From NCBI GenBank assembly GCA_013347225.1, contig CP054595.1, forward strand, positions 2,910,415 to 2,974,414: DNA of 64,000 nucleotides, written 5' to 3'. This document shows, one piece after another, positions 9,172-20,726 of this stretch. Under the pieces are notes generated by a model, which was not told the origin of the DNA, did no database searches, and saw only the letters and a list, made by a program, of their open reading frames with translations. Origin of the DNA: Candidatus Accumulibacter similis (lineage in GTDB: Bacteria; Pseudomonadota; Gammaproteobacteria; Burkholderiales; Rhodocyclaceae). The translations under genes and the position numbers were made by a program. Every line of letters begins with the position of its first letter. Position 1 is the first letter of the stretch.

Positions 9172-9711
9172 ATGACCGCGGCCGAGATTCTGCACTTCTG
9201 GTTTGAAGAGACGCAGCCGGCGCAATGGTGGGCCAAGTCGGCCGATTTCGATCGCCACATCGCAGCGCGTTTCGCTCAACTGCACGCGGCGGCGGTGCGC
9301 GGCGAACTCTACGGGTGGCGCAACGGACCCGGCGGACGGCTGGCGGAGATCATCGTCCTCGACCAGTTCTCGCGCAACATCTTTCGCGATCGCCCGCAGG
9401 CCTTTGCCGCCGATGCGATGGCGCTGGTCCTGGCCCAGGAGGCGGTCGCAGCAGGCATTGACCAGCAGCTCGAGCCCGTTCGGCGCGCCTTTCTCTACAT
9501 GCCCTACATGCACAGCGAGTCAGCGCTGATCCATTCGCTTGCGGTCAGCTTGTTCGCCGCGCCCGGAATGCAGGCAAACCTCGACTTCGAACTGCGGCAT
9601 CAGGCCATCATCGAGCGCTTCGGCCGCTATCCGCATCGCAACGCGATCCTCGGTCGACAGTCCACGGCGGCCGAGATCGATTTCCTCCGGACACCCGGGT
9701 CTTCGTTCTAG
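9172..9711 (+). CDS. DUF924 family protein
   Basis: A 179-residue protein matching DUF924, an all-helical TPR-like family of unknown function. Family segments are ILHFWFEE at the N-terminus, QWWAKSADFDRHIAARF, the strongly conserved IIVLDQFSRNIFRDRPQAFA (about residues 57-76) and FLYMPYMHSE. I chose ATG 9172, five bases after GGAGG; an upstream GTG at 9160 overlaps the arfB stop and is less likely. Probably part of the DUF1415-arfB-DUF924-yjbQ transcription unit. Confidence 0.85.
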   Translation: MTAAEILHFWFEETQPAQWWAKSADFDRHIAARFAQLHAAAVRGELYGWRNGPGGRLAEIIVLDQFSRNIFRDRPQAFAADAMALVLAQEAVAAGIDQQLEPVRRAFLYMPYMHSESALIHSLAVSLFAAPGMQANLDFELRHQAIIERFGRYPHRNAILGRQSTAAEIDFLRTPGSSF

Positions 9712-9731
9712 GCGGCTGCAGGAGAGAGTCA

Positions 9732-10145
9732 ATGGCTTATCAGGACAGCTTCGACATCCACAGCCGCGGTCGCGGCACGATCGAGATCACCGCGGATGTG
9801 GGGCGTATCGCCCGCGCTGCAGCAGTGGCGACCGGCGTCGCGCACGTTTTCGTGCTGCACACGAGTTGCTCGCTGGTGCTGACGGAGAACGCCGATCCCT
9901 CGGTGCGCCGTGACCTCGAAACCCTGGCTGCGCGCTGGGCACCCGACGCCGATCCGGCGTATCAGCACGATTGCGAGGGTGACGACGACATGGCCGCACA
10001 CGGGCGCAGCATCGTCGCCGGCGTATCGGTGACGGTGCCGGTGAGCAACGGCACACTGCGCCTGGGAACCTGGCAGGGAATCTACTTCTGGGAGCACCGG
10101 ACGATCGCCCATCGACGGCGGGTCGTCGTCACCATCGTCGGCTGA
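9732..10145 (+). CDS. YjbQ / UPF0047 family protein
   Basis: A 137-residue YjbQ-family (UPF0047) protein. The segment VLHTSCSLVLTENADPSVRRD (about residues 41-60) and the later H-D-x-E-x-D-D-D-M-A-A-H metal site (about 80-92) are family hallmarks, and the GTWQGIYFWEHR ending is also typical. Family members have been associated with thiamin-phosphate synthase side activity, but the physiological role is unsettled. The start follows a CAGGAGAG ribosome binding site. It closes the four-gene cluster starting at 8155; about 210 untranslated bases follow before the next gene. Confidence 0.85.
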   Translation: MAYQDSFDIHSRGRGTIEITADVGRIARAAAVATGVAHVFVLHTSCSLVLTENADPSVRRDLETLAARWAPDADPAYQHDCEGDDDMAAHGRSIVAGVSVTVPVSNGTLRLGTWQGIYFWEHRTIAHRRRVVVTIVG

Positions 10146-10357
10146 CGAGGACATGTTGAGAGCGGCGGCAGCAGGGCTGCCGGATTCTTGCTAGACTCGG
10201 CGCCGCGGTGGTTCGCGGTCAGGCGGCGTGGTGCGTGGAACGGGCAAGCGGCGGTCCCCAGCAACGTTTGCCCCCTACGGCCGGCGCCCGCCCCACCCGC
10301 GGAAGAGGACGCTCTGCCGGTCGCTGCAGAGACCGCCAACACATGGAAGGGAAGTCA

Positions 10358-11236
10358 ATGAGAATTGGATTCATCGGCCTCGGCATCATGGGGCGTCCGA
10401 TGGCGCTCAACCTGCTGCGCGGCGGGCATCAGCTGACAGTCTGGGCGCGCCGGGCGGAATCGATGCAGCCCCTGCTCGATGCCGGTGCCAGCGGCGCAGC
10501 CAATCCGGCGGCACTGGCGGCGCAGGCCGAGCTGGTGATCTCGATGGTGGCCGATGCGCCTGATGTCGAGCAGGTGATGCTGGGCGAAAACGGCGTCGCA
10601 GGCAGCGGTCGGACGGGACTGGTAGCCGTCGACATGAGCACGATCCGGCCGGCTGCAGCCCGCGCGATCGCCAGCCGCTTGCTGACAAGCGGAATCGACT
10701 TTCTCGACGCGCCGGTTTCCGGCGGCGAGGTCGGTGCGGTTGCCGGCACGCTGTCGATCATGGTCGGCGGCAGCCGCGCCGCGTTCGGCACGGCGCAGCC
10801 GGCCTTCGCGTGCATGGGAAGCAACATCGTCCATGTCGGCGATTCGGGTGCCGGTCAAGTGGCCAAGGCGGCCAACCAGATCGTCACCGGGGTTGGCGTC
10901 CTGACCGTTGCCGAGGCACTGAACTTCGCTGCCCGGAGTGGTGTCGATCCGGCGCGTGTGCGCGAGGCACTGCTCGGTGGCTTCGCCTACTCGAAGATCC
11001 TCGAGAACCACGGACAGCGGATGCTCGACCGCAACTTCAAACCCGGCTTCAAGTCGTGGATGCACCAGAAGGACATGAACATCGTCATGCAGAGTGCGCA
11101 CGAACTGGGCCTGTGTCTGCCGGTATCGGCAGCGACGGCGCAGATGTTCAATGCCATGGTCGGCTCGGGGCTTGGCGAGGAGGATTCGATCGCCATTCTC
11201 AAACTGCTGGAACGCCTGTCGGGGGGCGAGGGCTGA
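10358..11236 (+). CDS. NAD(P)-dependent beta-hydroxyacid dehydrogenase (GarR-like), copy 1
   Basis: A 292-residue enzyme of the 3-hydroxyisobutyrate/tartronate-semialdehyde reductase family. The Rossmann motif is GFIGLGIMGRPMALNLL (residues 4-20). The substrate signature is DAPVSGGEVGA near 118, and the catalytic Lys lies in GQVAKAANQI near 168. The ATG at 10358 follows GGAAGGGAAG; the frame is open farther upstream but without support. Such enzymes oxidise small 2- or 3-hydroxyacids, and the substrate is not determined here. Its TGA overlaps the ATG of a second, clearly paralogous gene. Confidence 0.85.
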   Translation: MRIGFIGLGIMGRPMALNLLRGGHQLTVWARRAESMQPLLDAGASGAANPAALAAQAELVISMVADAPDVEQVMLGENGVAGSGRTGLVAVDMSTIRPAAARAIASRLLTSGIDFLDAPVSGGEVGAVAGTLSIMVGGSRAAFGTAQPAFACMGSNIVHVGDSGAGQVAKAANQIVTGVGVLTVAEALNFAARSGVDPARVREALLGGFAYSKILENHGQRMLDRNFKPGFKSWMHQKDMNIVMQSAHELGLCLPVSAATAQMFNAMVGSGLGEEDSIAILKLLERLSGGEG

Positions 11237-12120
11237 TGCGGCTCGGCTTCATCGGCTGCGGCGTGATGGGGCGACCGATGGCGCTGCACCTGCTGCGCGG
11301 TGGTCACCGGCTCGCCGTGTGGGCGCGCCGGCAGGAGGCCGCGCAGCCGCTGCTGGCGGCCGGCGCGGTGGCCTGCGCCAGCCCGGCGGCAGTGGCATCC
11401 GCGGCCGATGTGGTGTTCACAATCGTCACTGCCGACGCCGATGTCGAGCAGATAGCCTTCGCTGCCGGGGGGCTGAGCGAAGGATTCGCTGCCGGCTCGA
11501 TCCTGGTCGACATGAGCACCATCGCACCGCAGACGGCCCGCTCGATCGCCGGCCGGCTGGCGGCGCTGGGCGTGGAGATGCTCGACGCGCCGGTTTCCGG
11601 TGGCGGGCAGGGTGCGACCGCAGCCAGCCTGTCGATAATGGTCGGAGGCAAAGCGGCGGTCCTGGATCGCGTGCGGCCACTGCTCGGGCTCCTTGGCAGC
11701 ACGATCGTGCACGTCGGCGATCATGGTGCCGGGCAGGTTGCCAAGGCCTGCAACCAGCTGCTGATGGTGGCGACGATCCAGGCGGTTGCCGAGGCGCTGC
11801 ATCTGAGCCGCGCCGCCGGTGTCGATCCGGCAAGGGTGAGCGCGGCTCTGGCCGGTGGTTCGGCCGGCAGTCGCGTGCTGCAGTTGATGGGCGGCCGGAT
11901 GGTCGCGCGCGATTTCGCTGCCGGCGTCGAGGCGCGCCTGCATCACAAGGACTACGCGGTGCTGATCGCCGAAGCGCATCGTCTGGGCCTGCCGCTGCCG
12001 GTCTCGACGCAGGTCTGCCAGCAACTCAACGCGCTCATGGCGATGGGCTGGGGGCGATGCGACACGGCCTCGCTGCTGCGTGTCCTCGAGGCCGCGCAGT
12101 CGGCTGCCGGCGGCGCCTGA
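11236..12120 (+). CDS. NAD(P)-dependent beta-hydroxyacid dehydrogenase (GarR-like), copy 2
   Basis: A 294-residue paralogue of the preceding gene, translationally coupled through TGATG. The same landmarks occur at the same positions: GFIGCGVMGRPMALHLLRGG at the N-terminus, DAPVSGGGQGA near 118 and GQVAKACNQL near 168. The two proteins align end to end without large gaps but differ widely in the C-terminal substrate-facing half, so the duplication is not recent. Heteromeric assembly or two related substrates are both possible (inference). Confidence 0.85.
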   Translation: MRLGFIGCGVMGRPMALHLLRGGHRLAVWARRQEAAQPLLAAGAVACASPAAVASAADVVFTIVTADADVEQIAFAAGGLSEGFAAGSILVDMSTIAPQTARSIAGRLAALGVEMLDAPVSGGGQGATAASLSIMVGGKAAVLDRVRPLLGLLGSTIVHVGDHGAGQVAKACNQLLMVATIQAVAEALHLSRAAGVDPARVSAALAGGSAGSRVLQLMGGRMVARDFAAGVEARLHHKDYAVLIAEAHRLGLPLPVSTQVCQQLNALMAMGWGRCDTASLLRVLEAAQSAAGGA

Positions 12121-12162
12121 GCGGCCGCCGGCACCGTGCTTGCGGCAATGAGCCGGGCAGCG

Positions 12163-12951
12163 CTACTTGTCGACGAAAGCGCGCTCGATCACATAGTCGC
12201 CCTGCGCGCCGATATGTGGCGAAACACGGAAGCCACGCGCGTCGAGCAGCGCGCAGCAATCCCTGATCATCGCCGGGCTGCCGCAGACCATCGCGCGGTC
12301 GCGCGCCGGATCGAGCGGCGGCAGGCCGATGTCGGCGAAGAGGCGGCCGCTGTCGATCAGCTGCGTGATCCGGCCCTGATGGTGGAAGGCTTCGCGGGTG
12401 ACGGCAGGGTAATAGATCAGCTTGTCGCGCAGCATCTCGCCGAACAACTCGTGCTGCGGCAGATCCTCGCTGATGAACTGGTTGTAGGCGAGGTCGTCGA
12501 TCCAGCGCACGCCATGGATCAGCACGACCTTTTCGAAGCGCTCGTAGGTCTCCGGATCCTGGATCAGGCTGATGAAGGGTGCCAGCCCTGTGCCAGTCGC
12601 CAGCAGGTAGAGGTGCTGGCCCGGACGCAGGTCGCGCAGCACCAGCGTACCGGTCGGCTTGCGGCTGACGACGACCTCGTCGCCGACGGCCAGATGCTGC
12701 AGCCTGGAAGTCAGCGGCCCGTCCGGCACCTTGATGCTGAAAAACTCGAGGAACTCGTCGTGGTTCGCACTGGCGATGCTGTAGGCACGAGTCAGCGGGC
12801 GCCCCTCCTGCGGCAGCCCGAGCATGACGAACTGACCGTTGAGGAAGCGCAGGGCCGGATCGCGCGTGGTGCGGAAGCTGAACAGGCGATCGGTCCAGTG
12901 GTGAACGGAGAGGACGCGCTGTGCGGAGTAGGTGCTCATCATGTTGCCCAT
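12163..12951 (-). CDS. fpr: Ferredoxin/flavodoxin-NADP reductase
   Basis: A 262-residue ferredoxin-NADP reductase of the bacterial Fpr type. The FAD-binding RAYSIAS motif is near residue 58, the NADP-binding GTGLAPFISLIQDPE near 115, and the C-terminal VCGSPAMIRDC and IERAFVDK match the family ending, where the last residues stack on FAD. It exchanges electrons between NADPH and ferredoxin or flavodoxin, supporting Fe-S cluster repair and oxidative-stress defence. Start codons at 12951, 12942 and 12939 are all possible. It is divergent from a LysR regulator, the arrangement known for FinR/fprA in pseudomonads. Confidence 0.88.
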   Translation of the reverse strand: MGNMMSTYSAQRVLSVHHWTDRLFSFRTTRDPALRFLNGQFVMLGLPQEGRPLTRAYSIASANHDEFLEFFSIKVPDGPLTSRLQHLAVGDEVVVSRKPTGTLVLRDLRPGQHLYLLATGTGLAPFISLIQDPETYERFEKVVLIHGVRWIDDLAYNQFISEDLPQHELFGEMLRDKLIYYPAVTREAFHHQGRITQLIDSGRLFADIGLPPLDPARDRAMVCGSPAMIRDCCALLDARGFRVSPHIGAQGDYVIERAFVDK

Positions 12952-12992
12952 CGTGTGTTCGTGACGAAGCCATCGTGCTCCGTCATGGTATA

Positions 12993-13014
12993 TTTGTAAA
13001 ACAGATTGTTTGTA
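12993..13014. promoter_or_regulatory. Candidate LysR-type operator between fpr and the regulator
   Basis: In the 86-base intergenic space, two TTTGTA direct repeats (12993-12998 and 13009-13014) flank an inverted repeat AAACA-GAT-TGTTT (12999-13011). The stretch is AT-rich in a GC-rich genome. Position between divergent genes makes it a plausible site for the LysR protein to control fpr and itself. The repeats are seen; the binding is inferred. Confidence 0.45.
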
Positions 13015-13037
13015 TAAGTGTTATCGATTGAATAGAT

Positions 13038-13964
13038 ATGCGTTTCACCTTGCGGCAGATTGCGGTCTTCGTCGCCGTGGCCCGGCATGAGAATGTTTCG
13101 CGTGCGGCCAGCGACGTGTCCCTGTCACAGTCAGCCACCAGTACGGCGCTCGCCGAGCTCGAACGTCTCTATGACACGCAACTTTTCGACAGGTTCGGCA
13201 GGAGCCTGCGGCTCAACGAACGCGGGCAGGCGCTGCTGCCCCTGTCAGTCGAGTTGCTCGAGCGGGCGGCGGCGATCGACAGCGTTCTCGAGGGCAGGGC
13301 TGGGTACGGCAGGCTGCGGATTGGCGCGACGCTGACCATCGGCAACTACCTCGCGACGCTGATCGTCACCGAGTTTCTCCGCAGACACCCAGAAAGCAGC
13401 GTGCAACTGAAGGTGCACAACACGGCGACGATCATCGATCAATTGGCACAACACGAACTCGACGTCGGACTGATCGAGGGGAGTTGCCGCCATCCCGACC
13501 TGGTCGTCGAGCCATGGGTGGCCGACGAGCTGGTGGTCTTCTGTTCGCCCGCACACCCTCTTGCGGCCCAGGGCAGCGCGACGATCGCCGAGTTGATGCA
13601 ACAGCCGTGGATCCTGCGCGAAAGCGGGTCGGGTACCCGCGAAACGCTGGACCGTGCGCTGCGCGACGATTGCTCAAAGCTGCAGATCCGGCTCGAGCTC
13701 GAGCACACCGAAGCCATCAAGCGCGCGGTCGAGTTCGGCCTTGGCATCGGCTGCATTTCGCGCCTGGCATTGCTCGAGGCGTTCCGCCGTGGCAGCCTGG
13801 TGCCGATCGCCACCCCGGAACTCGATCTGCGACGCCACTTCCACTTCCTCTGGCAACGGCGCAAGTTCCAGACTGCGGGCATGCGCGAGTTTGTTGGCCT
13901 GTGCCGCTCGCTGACCGCTGGCGTCGAGCGGAGCGACCGGATCGAGTGGCCGTTCATTCCGTAG
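13038..13964 (+). CDS. LysR-family transcriptional regulator (FinR-like by context)
   Basis: A 308-residue LysR-type regulator. The N-terminal winged helix runs from MRFTLRQIAVFVAVARHENV to about residue 60 and includes the recognition segment SLSQSATSTALAELE. The effector-binding domain covers about 90-300 (RLRIGATLTIGNYLATLI, ESGSGTRETLDRAL). The ATG at 13038 lies just after an AT-rich region. Divergence from fpr suggests it senses oxidative or redox stress and controls fpr, as FinR does in Pseudomonas; the effector is unknown. The convergent or downstream neighbours do not suggest another target. Confidence 0.85.
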   Translation: MRFTLRQIAVFVAVARHENVSRAASDVSLSQSATSTALAELERLYDTQLFDRFGRSLRLNERGQALLPLSVELLERAAAIDSVLEGRAGYGRLRIGATLTIGNYLATLIVTEFLRRHPESSVQLKVHNTATIIDQLAQHELDVGLIEGSCRHPDLVVEPWVADELVVFCSPAHPLAAQGSATIAELMQQPWILRESGSGTRETLDRALRDDCSKLQIRLELEHTEAIKRAVEFGLGIGCISRLALLEAFRRGSLVPIATPELDLRRHFHFLWQRRKFQTAGMREFVGLCRSLTAGVERSDRIEWPFIP

Positions 13965-14127
13965 GTGATGGCCGAACAAGGCGGGTTCGCGTACGTTGCG
14001 GGCCGGCAAACGGGCCGGGTTGCATGCCGTGTCCCGGCATTGGCAGTGGGTCGGCAGCCGGCACGACGAAAGCCGTTCAGGTAGAATTTGCTGCTCGACG
14101 GCAGTGCGGATGCTTGGGGGTGGTCGT

Positions 14128-14511
14128 ATGGACAGGGTGCGGGACATCGAGGAAGCAATTGGCGCCCACGCGCGCTGGATGTCGGAGCTCCGGCAGGCCA
14201 TTCTCGACGCGCGCGCCGGCGTGGACGTGGAAGCGATCCGGGCCGATGACCGCTGTGAATTCGGGCAGTGGTTGTATGGCCCGCGCCTGTCGGACGAGGA
14301 CCGTGCAACCAACAGTTACGAGGAAGTCCGCCGTCTGCATGCGGAATTTCATCAACTCGCTGCCGATGTCGTCGAACGGGCTGCCGCCGGTGGGGCTGCG
14401 GGGGCCTACACCCTGCTCTATGGCGAGTACGTGACGCTGTCCGGGCGGCTGGCGCTTGCCATGCGGGCGTGGCAGGCGTGTCTGCTGCAGGACATGGTCC
14501 GCGACGCGTAG
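14128..14511 (+). CDS. Stand-alone CZB (chemoreceptor zinc-binding) domain protein
   Basis: A 127-residue protein consisting of one CZB domain. The likely zinc ligands are His in AHARWM (near residue 13), Cys in DDRCEFGQWLYG (near 50) and two His in LHAEFHQLA (near 80), matching the 3-His/1-Cys site. CZB domains occur mostly on chemoreceptors and diguanylate cyclases, where zinc sets activity; here there is no output domain, so it may act in trans. The ATG at 14128 follows a GGGGGTGG stretch. No signal peptide or membrane segment. Confidence 0.75.
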   Translation: MDRVRDIEEAIGAHARWMSELRQAILDARAGVDVEAIRADDRCEFGQWLYGPRLSDEDRATNSYEEVRRLHAEFHQLAADVVERAAAGGAAGAYTLLYGEYVTLSGRLALAMRAWQACLLQDMVRDA

Positions 14512-14650
14512 CTCCCACTGCAGCGTGATGGCTGAAGCCGGACCTGGCGCACACCGGGCGCCGTCCACGCGGCGGCAGTCGGGCAGCGACCACAGCGCGA
14601 CGAGCGACTTCGCCTCGTGCAGGCTGCGATGGGCGCCCCGCTTCCATGCT

Positions 14651-15151
14651 TCAAGCGGCAGTGTCGCGTGCGGGGACACCCGGTGAGCGCACTGCCACAT
14701 CATCGATACAGCGCAGGCGACGGCTCAACTCCCGGGCGAGATTCATGACGATCAGCGTGAAGGTCGCCAGGTCCGACTCGTACAGGTGGAAGAGGCTGCC
14801 GTTGTCGAGTGCCAGTACGCGCACCGGTTCGAGCGCGCGGATGCTGGCCGAGCGGCGCTGCATGTCGATCAGCTCCATTTCTCCGAAGACGTCCCCGACG
14901 TGCAGGATTGCGATTCGCTGGCCGAGGGGATCGGCCGTCGTCGGGCACGCCTTGAGCACTTCGACCGTGCCGTTGCAAATGACAAAGAGCGAGTCGCCGT
15001 CCTCATCCTCGCGCACGATCACCGCGCCGGCCGCGAACTCCTGCGGTCGCATCAATCGCATGATCGCCTGCATCGCAGCGTCGCTGACGCCGCCGAACAG
15101 CGGCTGATCCTGCAGGAATCCGACCGTTTCCATTGCTTTCTCCGTCGCCAA
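14651..15151 (-). CDS. Cyclic nucleotide-binding domain protein
   Basis: A 166-residue protein dominated by one cNMP-binding (CAP-effector) domain at about residues 12-130. It includes GAVIVREDEDGDSLFVICNG and the phosphate-binding cassette region GDVFGEMELIDMQRRSASI, where the cassette Arg-Ser-Ala pattern is present. There is no DNA-binding helix-turn-helix after the domain, so it is not a CRP-type activator. It more likely senses cyclic nucleotide and acts on a partner. The start is the ATG at 15151, with weak upstream Shine-Dalgarno support. Confidence 0.75.
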   Translation of the reverse strand: MATEKAMETVGFLQDQPLFGGVSDAAMQAIMRLMRPQEFAAGAVIVREDEDGDSLFVICNGTVEVLKACPTTADPLGQRIAILHVGDVFGEMELIDMQRRSASIRALEPVRVLALDNGSLFHLYESDLATFTLIVMNLARELSRRLRCIDDVAVRSPGVPARDTAA

Positions 15152-15293
15152 GAGTCGGAAGCGTATTTTGCAGCCACCGACCGCGGAACAGAAGAGTTAC
15201 GCCGCAGGGGTCGCTTGCACGGGCGCCGCCCGGCCGGCAAGGAAGAGGCCAGCGCGTGCCGGCAGCGGCACGCCACGACGGTCATTTCGGAAG

Positions 15294-17743
<2,450 letters not shown>

Positions 17744-18507
17744 AAACTCGCGCAAACCTCGCCGATGGGCTTTGCGCCAGCGCCGTAGCTGCGTTCGTGG
17801 AGGGTGATCAGGCCGTCGCCCCGTCGCGCCAGCAGCGTCGAGGCACGCGTCCCGTAGTGCTCGGAGCTGACGAAGACGGCCGAGAGGATACGTTCCCACT
17901 CGAGCGGAACACCCGTCTCCGGCAAGTGGGAATCCGGAACGACTTCCCGGTCGGCAAGCAGGTCGAAAAACGGTGCAGCTTGCGGCAGAGTCTGCAGTGC
18001 CGCGGCAAAGGCGGCTCTGGCGCTTGCCAGCTTCGGCCAGGGCGTGTCGAGCAGGTGATTCGACAGACCGTAGATGCCGGGCTGCAGCCAGCGCATCCCG
18101 CCTGGGTCACGGTTGCTGCAGTAACCAAGGTGGTCGGCGTCGCCGACGAAGAGGTTGAAGCCGTTGTACTCGCTGGCCAGGACCGCGACGTCCTCCAGGT
18201 AGGCTTCCGGCGTCTCGCGGCCGACGAGGAAGTCGGCCACCAGTGCGCCGCGCGAGCGTGCGCCCGGGCGCTGCCCGGCACCCTCCCGATAGTTGGTCAA
18301 GGCGGCAAAACGCTGCTCGCGACTGACCCCGAGCCAGGTGCCGCCCGCTTCCAGATCGCGGCCGGCGAGCACTTGTGGTGCATCCGGCCAGAACGCTGCG
18401 GCTGCGGACGGGCGCGTGAAGAACTCGTCACGGTTGGCGGCGACGATCAGCGGGTAGTCCGGGTGCGCCTGCCAAGCGAGCAGGATCAGGCACATCGGCG
18501 CCCGTGG

Positions 18508-19539
18508 TCAGAGGGTCGCCGCCGGCGCCACGACCGGCTCGACGTCGATCGCTGCGCCACCCGGGTTGCCCAGGCGCAGGCCGCCGGCCGCAGCGAAACT
18601 CTCCTGGATGATGGCCAGGGCATCATGGCCGCCGGCCGGTGCGGGCGCCGCGTTGGCGACCATGCCGCAGGGCTGCTGCGGACTGCCGGCCGAGTGGATC
18701 GTCTGGCCGGCCGTCATCGGGCTGGCACAGTGGGCGCGGTAGAGATGGCGCTTCACCTTGCCAAGGTATTGGGTACGGGCGACGATCTCCTGACCGGGAT
18801 AGCAGCCCTTGCGGAAACTGACTGCCCCGAGTTGCTCGAGGCCTGCCATTTGCGGGACAAACTCTTCCTTCGTCTGCTCGGTGATCAGTGGCACGCCGGC
18901 CTGGATGTCGAGCCACTGCCAGGCTGCCGTTCCGGCCGGACGCGCCTGCCCCTGCAACTGCCGCCACCAATCCGGCGTGGCATCAAGGCTGGCGATGAGC
19001 TCGAAGCGACGGTCGTCGAGGCGAACGACCAAGCCGGTTCCAGTGGCAGCGATGGTCAGCGGGGCTGCAGGTACCGGCAGACCGGCCGTGCGCAGCGCGC
19101 TTTCGGCCTGCGGACCCGCGACACCGATCACCTGGTGCTCGCCCGAGCGGTCGTTGATGCTCAGCCTGCTGCGCAGGACGAACATCGACAGGCGCTTGTG
19201 AATGAACGGCAACAGGTCGCCAGACAACTGCAGGACGTAGTCGGGGCCGCAATGAAGGAGCAGGAAGCTCGCCAGCATCCGGCCCTTGGCCGAGCACCAG
19301 GCCGAATGCTGCGCGCTTCCTTCGGCAAGGTGCCTGACATCGCTCGTCAGTTGATTGTGCAGGAAGCTCGCCGCATCGGGCCCGTTCAGTTCGAGCAGGC
19401 CGAGATGGCTCAGCGGTGCAACGATCGTCGCGTCGCGTGCGGCGGCCAGTTCGCCCGCGGCGTCGCCAAAGTCAGTGACCTGATCCTGGTCGATTCGTGC
19501 ACCCGAGGCACGCAGGAATTCCTGCCAGTTCGCGTTCAT
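18508..19539 (-). CDS. ygfZ: Folate-binding Fe-S cluster protein YgfZ
   Basis: A 343-residue tetrahydrofolate-binding protein of the GcvT-like YgfZ family. The diagnostic motif KGCYPGQEIVARTQYLGKVK is present (near residue 235), including the redox-active Cys. YgfZ supports assembly or repair of certain Fe-S enzymes. The N-terminal half shows the GcvT-type LNGPDAASFLHNQLTSDV segment near 55. I placed the start at ATG 19539 (MNANWQEFLR); the frame is open to 19737 but that would run through the mltG promoter region. Divergent from mltG. Confidence 0.9.
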   Translation of the reverse strand: MNANWQEFLRASGARIDQDQVTDFGDAAGELAAARDATIVAPLSHLGLLELNGPDAASFLHNQLTSDVRHLAEGSAQHSAWCSAKGRMLASFLLLHCGPDYVLQLSGDLLPFIHKRLSMFVLRSRLSINDRSGEHQVIGVAGPQAESALRTAGLPVPAAPLTIAATGTGLVVRLDDRRFELIASLDATPDWWRQLQGQARPAGTAAWQWLDIQAGVPLITEQTKEEFVPQMAGLEQLGAVSFRKGCYPGQEIVARTQYLGKVKRHLYRAHCASPMTAGQTIHSAGSPQQPCGMVANAAPAPAGGHDALAIIQESFAAAGGLRLGNPGGAAIDVEPVVAPAATL

Positions 19540-19724
19540 CGTCTTCTCATCTGGTTGGCCGGCGGTCGATTCGCCGCGGAGCACGGTCGGCAGCGGCTGC
19601 CGGCGCGCCATGCATTCGTGGTCCCGCTCGGCGGAGCGAGTTTCGGCTATTATAGGACGACTCGACGCCCGACCTGCCAGCCAATCCACCGCCCGCCCAG
19701 CAGCCCGCCGGCTGCCCAGGCCCA

Positions 19725-20726
19725 ATGCGCAAGACATTTCGCCTGCTCCTCGCTCTCGCCTTCCTGACGCTGATTGTGGTCGCAGTTGCCGCAGCCTACG
19801 TCGCGCTGGTGCCGATCAGCCTGCCGCGCGAGCAGGTCGAGTTCACGCTCACGCCCGGCAGCAGCCTGCGCGCATCGGCTCACGAGATCGCCGCCAGCGA
19901 GGTCGGGGTCGAGCCGTGGGTTCTGATCGCTCTGGCGAGACTGATGGGCGTCGAGGCTTCCATCAAGGCCGGAAGCTATCAGATCAGCCGCGGCACGACG
20001 CCCCTCGAACTGCTGCGCAAACTGACGCGCGGCGACTTCACGCAGGCCGAACTGGCTTTCATCGAAGGCTGGACCTTCCGCCAGATGCGCCAGCGAATCG
20101 ATGCCCATCCGGATCTGCGTCACGAGACGAGCGCTTTGCCGGATGGCGAGATCATGCGCCTGCTCGGTTCTCCGGAAGTCGCTGCCGAAGGAGCCTTCTT
20201 TCCCGACACCTATCTCTTTGCCAAGCGCAGCAGCGATCTCGAACTGCTGGCGCGCGCCCACCGTGCGATGCAGCGACACCTGCAGCAGCAATGGCAGGCG
20301 AGGGCGGATGGTCTGCCGTTGCGCGACGCGCAACAGGCGCTGATCCTGGCTTCGATCATCGAGAAGGAGACCGGGCGTGATCAGGACCGCTCGCAAGTGG
20401 CCGCAGTGTTCATCAACCGCCTGCGGCTCGGGATGCCCTTGCAGACCGATCCCACTGTGATCTACGGCCTTGGTGACGGGTTCGACGGCAACCTGCGCAA
20501 GCGCGACCTGCTCGCCGACACGCCATACAACACCTATACGCGTCGCGGCCTGCCACCCACCCCGATTGCCATGCCCGGGCTCGCATCGCTGCAGGCGGCG
20601 CTGCACCCGGCGGCAAGCGACGCGCTCTACTTCGTATCTCGCGGCGACGGCAGCAGCCACTTCTCGCGCACGCTGGCGGAACACAATCAGGCGGTGCTGC
20701 GTTTCCAGAGAGGTGGCCGACCTTGA
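19725..20726 (+). CDS. mltG: Endolytic murein transglycosylase MltG
   Basis: A 333-residue inner-membrane lytic transglycosylase that cuts nascent glycan strands and terminates their growth. One N-terminal membrane segment (residues 5-25) anchors a periplasmic YceG domain. Family motifs are [12 protein letters not shown] (near 106), [21 protein letters not shown] with the catalytic Glu (near 210), and [12 protein letters not shown] followed by [18 protein letters not shown]. Length is typical. Its stop overlaps the tmk start, and the order mltG-tmk-holB is conserved in proteobacteria. Confidence 0.93.
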   Translation: MRKTFRLLLALAFLTLIVVAVAAAYVALVPISLPREQVEFTLTPGSSLRASAHEIAASEVGVEPWVLIALARLMGVEASIKAGSYQISRGTTPLELLRKLTRGDFTQAELAFIEGWTFRQMRQRIDAHPDLRHETSALPDGEIMRLLGSPEVAAEGAFFPDTYLFAKRSSDLELLARAHRAMQRHLQQQWQARADGLPLRDAQQALILASIIEKETGRDQDRSQVAAVFINRLRLGMPLQTDPTVIYGLGDGFDGNLRKRDLLADTPYNTYTRRGLPPTPIAMPGLASLQAALHPAASDALYFVSRGDGSSHFSRTLAEHNQAVLRFQRGGRP

